Shown: positions 6,424 to 7,902 of the stretch, piece after piece | Layout: each line of letters starts with the position of its first letter | Numbering within the stretch: the first letter of the stretch is position 1 | NCBI GenBank assembly: GCA_024404275.1 | Contig: JAKSQG010000083.1 | Location: 1-7,902, forward strand | Reading direction: 5' to 3' | DNA length: 7,902 nucleotides | Source of the DNA: Clostridia bacterium | GTDB taxonomy: Bacteria; Bacillota; Clostridia; Christensenellales; Aristaeellaceae | The notes under the pieces: model-generated | Databases searched by the model: none | The model's input: the letters and a program-made list of their open reading frames with translations, nothing else | What the model was told of the DNA's origin: nothing | Made by a program: the position numbers and the translations under genes

Positions 6424-7155
6424 TCAGCCCACCATCCCCATCCAGTTTGCCAGCGGGATCGAAGCCGCCATTGCCGCCAGCATGCAAAGCGGCAGCGCGT
6501 ACTGCTCCAGCCACGTAATATGGCACTTTTTGATCAGAATGCCGCAGATGGCCATCATCAGCGCGGAGACCGCCGCCACCGCCACGGGCGTCCAGCCCGC
6601 CGTGCCCTTGGTCACATCAGCAAATACCAGACCAATGAAGGCGCTGATGAGGCCGAGGAACAGGCTGTCCATAAAGATGGTACCCCATTTTTTGTCGCCG
6701 CTGCGCAGCGAAATAACACCCTTTTGAATCTTTTTGAGGCCAAACAGCACCAGAATGATGCCGGGAATGATGCCCAGCGTCATGACCCACGCAATGGCGG
6801 AAAAGTCCTGCGCATTGGCCACGTATTCGGACAGGTTGAGACCGATGGCGTTGGCTGTCGTGGTAGCGGCAGGCAGCTCATAGGTCAGGGCGCCCAGCAC
6901 GCTCAGACGCAGCCAGGGAAAGGGCAGACCAAGGAAGCCGCTCAGCGAAATGACGCTGATGAGAATCGCCAGCGCAGGCGCCGCGGTAAACAAAGTGGTC
7001 GAGATGACCGTACGGCGAATGACAACACCGCTGATCTTCAGCTGTTTTGCGCGGCGTACTGCCCTTACGAGAAAGAAGACCGACTGTGCCAGCACAAACA
7101 GGATCACAACCGCTGTCACAGCATACAGAAATGAATCATTTACGGAAAAATTCAC
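6424..7155 (-). CDS. DUF5058 family membrane protein
   Basis: The 243-residue protein matches what I know of DUF5058. After a first membrane helix (about 10-30) comes a basic amphipathic stretch (RAVRRAKQLK), then a helix with TAAPALAILISVISL (57-71), then LRLSVLGALTYELPAATTTANAIG (82-105). The family hallmark is a small residue cluster with a Y-E-x-x-A-A motif. Further helices lie at about 121-139, 159-180, 188-208 and 216-236. The function of the family is not established; a transport role is plausible. I chose the GTG at 7155 because AGGAGG is 8 bases upstream. The ATG at 7159 is in another frame and reaches a stop after seven codons. It is the first gene of the operon with its partner, M20 peptidase and MBL hydrolase. 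Confidence 0.85.
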   Translation of the reverse strand: MNFSVNDSFLYAVTAVVILFVLAQSVFFLVRAVRRAKQLKISGVVIRRTVISTTLFTAAPALAILISVISLSGFLGLPFPWLRLSVLGALTYELPAATTTANAIGLNLSEYVANAQDFSAIAWVMTLGIIPGIILVLFGLKKIQKGVISLRSGDKKWGTIFMDSLFLGLISAFIGLVFADVTKGTAGWTPVAVAAVSALMMAICGILIKKCHITWLEQYALPLCMLAAMAASIPLANWMGMVG

Positions 7156-7169
7156 GCATTATCCCTCCT
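7155..7169 (-). promoter_or_regulatory. Ribosome binding site deciding a GTG start, with an overlapping out-of-frame ATG
   Basis: The AGGAGG (7164-7169) is 8 bases from the GTG (7155) of the DUF5058 gene, which is ideal spacing. It is only 4 bases from an ATG at 7159, which would encode the seven-residue MREFFRK and stop at 7136-7138 inside the gene. The GTG is therefore preferred. Confidence 0.7.
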
Positions 7170-7180
7170 TTTTCGGGTCT

Positions 7181-7216
7181 ATCATAACACAAAAGCGTGC
7201 AAGGCACAATGCACGC
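7181..7216 (-). promoter_or_regulatory. Operon promoter with inverted repeat over the -35
   Basis: On the minus strand, TATGAT (7181-7186) with a TG one base before it forms an extended -10. TTGTGC (7204-7209) stands 17 bases upstream as a weak -35. A perfect 7-bp inverted repeat, GCGTGCA (7195-7201) and TGCACGC (7210-7216), brackets the -35. A protein bound there would block or help RNA polymerase, so it may be an operator. The predicted leader before the GTG is short, about 20 bases. Confidence 0.6.
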
Positions 7217-7240
7217 CCTATTTTTGTCCGTTTTCGCACT

Positions 7241-7268
7241 AAAAAAGACCCGGTATTTTCCGGGTCTT
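7241..7268 (-). terminator. Intrinsic terminator of the MATE gene
   Basis: On the minus strand a 9-bp stem, AAGACCCGG with CCGGGTCTT, and a 6-base loop (AAAATA) are followed directly by TTTT. The hairpin starts 10 bases after the MATE stop codon. It separates the MATE gene from the DUF5058 operon promoter. Confidence 0.92.
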
Positions 7269-7278
7269 CGGAAGAAGT

Positions 7279-7902
7279 TTACAGTTTTCGAATGATGCCC
7301 CGCTGATATCTTTTGTGTACCACGATGCTGGCGGCGCCGTTGATGAAAAAGCACAGCAGCCACGCAATGGTGAAGGTCGCCATCACAAACCCGAAGGATC
7401 GCACCAGCGGAAAGAACAGCTGGATCCAGATGGTGCGGAACACGATGGTACAGATGATGGAGGTAATGAGCGTCATGGTGGTGTATCCGAAAGCATTCAG
7501 ATACGAAGAGAATGTCTGATGCGCCGCGCAGATGCCGTGCAGCAGCGTCACATGGATCAGATAGATGATGCCGTATTCCACCGCGGCAGGAGAGCCCGGC
7601 ACATACAGCCCCAGCAGTGCATAGCGGAAAAGGAAGATGCCCAGACCACACAGCTCCGAAAGCAGGGCGGAATAAAGCAGCGTCAGCTTGAAGGAGCGAT
7701 TGACCCTCTCCCGCTTTTGTGCTCCGAGGTTCTGACCCACCATGGTCATCGTCGTCACCGCGAAGGAATTGGAAAACGCGGAAGGGAATCCGCCCAGATT
7801 GCACGCGGCGGAATAACCGGCAAGCGCTTCCGTGCCAAAGGAGTTGATGGCTGCCTGCGTCTGCAGGTTGGCGATACAGAACAGCGAGCTGTTGAACGCG
7901 TT
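7279..7902 (-). CDS. MATE family efflux transporter, C-terminal part, 5' end off the window
   Basis: The last 207 residues of a multidrug and toxic compound extrusion (MATE) protein are present. The frame is open to the right edge and ends in TAA. About residue 48, VGQNLGAQKRERVNRS matches the MATE repeat motif (V-G-Q-x-x-G-A, then basic residues after the helix). It is followed by hydrophobic helices LTLLYSALLSELCGLGIFLF, YGIIYLIHVTLLHGI, TTMTLITSIICTIVF and FTIAWLLCFFINGAASIVV. A full MATE protein is about 450 residues, so about half is present. These transporters export drugs or metabolites using a Na+ or H+ gradient; the substrate is unknown. A strong terminator follows, so it is a separate unit from the DUF5058 operon. 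Confidence 0.9.
   Translation of the reverse strand, partial: NAFNSSLFCIANLQTQAAINSFGTEALAGYSAACNLGGFPSAFSNSFAVTTMTMVGQNLGAQKRERVNRSFKLTLLYSALLSELCGLGIFLFRYALLGLYVPGSPAAVEYGIIYLIHVTLLHGICAAHQTFSSYLNAFGYTTMTLITSIICTIVFRTIWIQLFFPLVRSFGFVMATFTIAWLLCFFINGAASIVVHKRYQRGIIRKL

Noticed and set aside
7170..7268. AGACCCG repeated in the MATE terminator and in the DUF5058 leader, suggesting an attenuator
   Set aside because: The promoter of the DUF5058 operon lies between the two copies, so most transcripts would contain only one. A 7-base match near GC-rich hairpins is weak evidence.
7136..7804. A 222-codon minus-strand frame crossing the MATE end, terminator and operon promoter
   Set aside because: It overlaps the MATE gene in another frame, passes through a strong terminator, and its translation lacks membrane helices or motifs.
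1..7902. CRISPR array or tandem repeat
   Set aside because: No regularly spaced direct repeats were seen on reading the window; repeated motifs are single inverted repeats in the gaps.

Overview
The window looks like chromosomal DNA from a gut Firmicute of the Oscillospiraceae/Ruminococcaceae type (Gemmiger, Subdoligranulum or Faecalibacterium are my best guesses). This is inferred from GC-rich coding DNA with AT-rich gaps, strong GGAGG ribosome binding sites, sigma-A-like promoters and the gene content (Rex, TnpV, DUF5058, a GH2 enzyme). Only the first gene fragment is on the plus strand. Everything else reads leftward.

Left part (1-1300): the C-terminal end of a GH2-type glycosidase points rightward. 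It converges on a lone tnpV gene, a mobile-element accessory gene with no recombinase in view. Two structured stretches flank tnpV: a long interrupted hairpin between the two stop codons, and, upstream of tnpV, a tRNA-Ala(GGC) terminator nested inside a second inverted repeat whose one arm is the 3' end of the tRNA. This part looks like an accessory or insertion scar next to a tRNA gene.

Middle (1300-3480): tRNA-Ala has its own promoter. Upstream of it lie rex (NADH-sensing repressor) and a LysR-type regulator, joined by a GTGA stop/start overlap and read from a strong promoter before rex. Upstream of rex is a small DNA glycosylase of the hypoxanthine/UDG-like family.

Right part (3480-7230): a compact leftward operon of four genes: a DUF5058 membrane protein, a second membrane protein of unknown family, a membrane-anchored M20 metallopeptidase and an MBL-fold hydrolase. 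The gaps are 1, 18 and 16 bases. A promoter with an inverted repeat over its -35 stands before it and a hairpin terminator follows it. The likely logic is uptake or export of a small amide or peptide by the two membrane proteins, with hydrolysis by the two metal-dependent hydrolases. The substrate cannot be read from the sequence. The DNA glycosylase follows the terminator and shows no promoter of its own.

Right edge (7241-7902): the C-terminal half of a MATE-family transporter, with a very clear terminator, runs off the window.

The best candidate for something undescribed is the DUF5058 plus 220-residue partner pair, which may be two halves of one transporter. The next best is the nested inverted repeat that captures the 3' end of tRNA-Ala beside tnpV.
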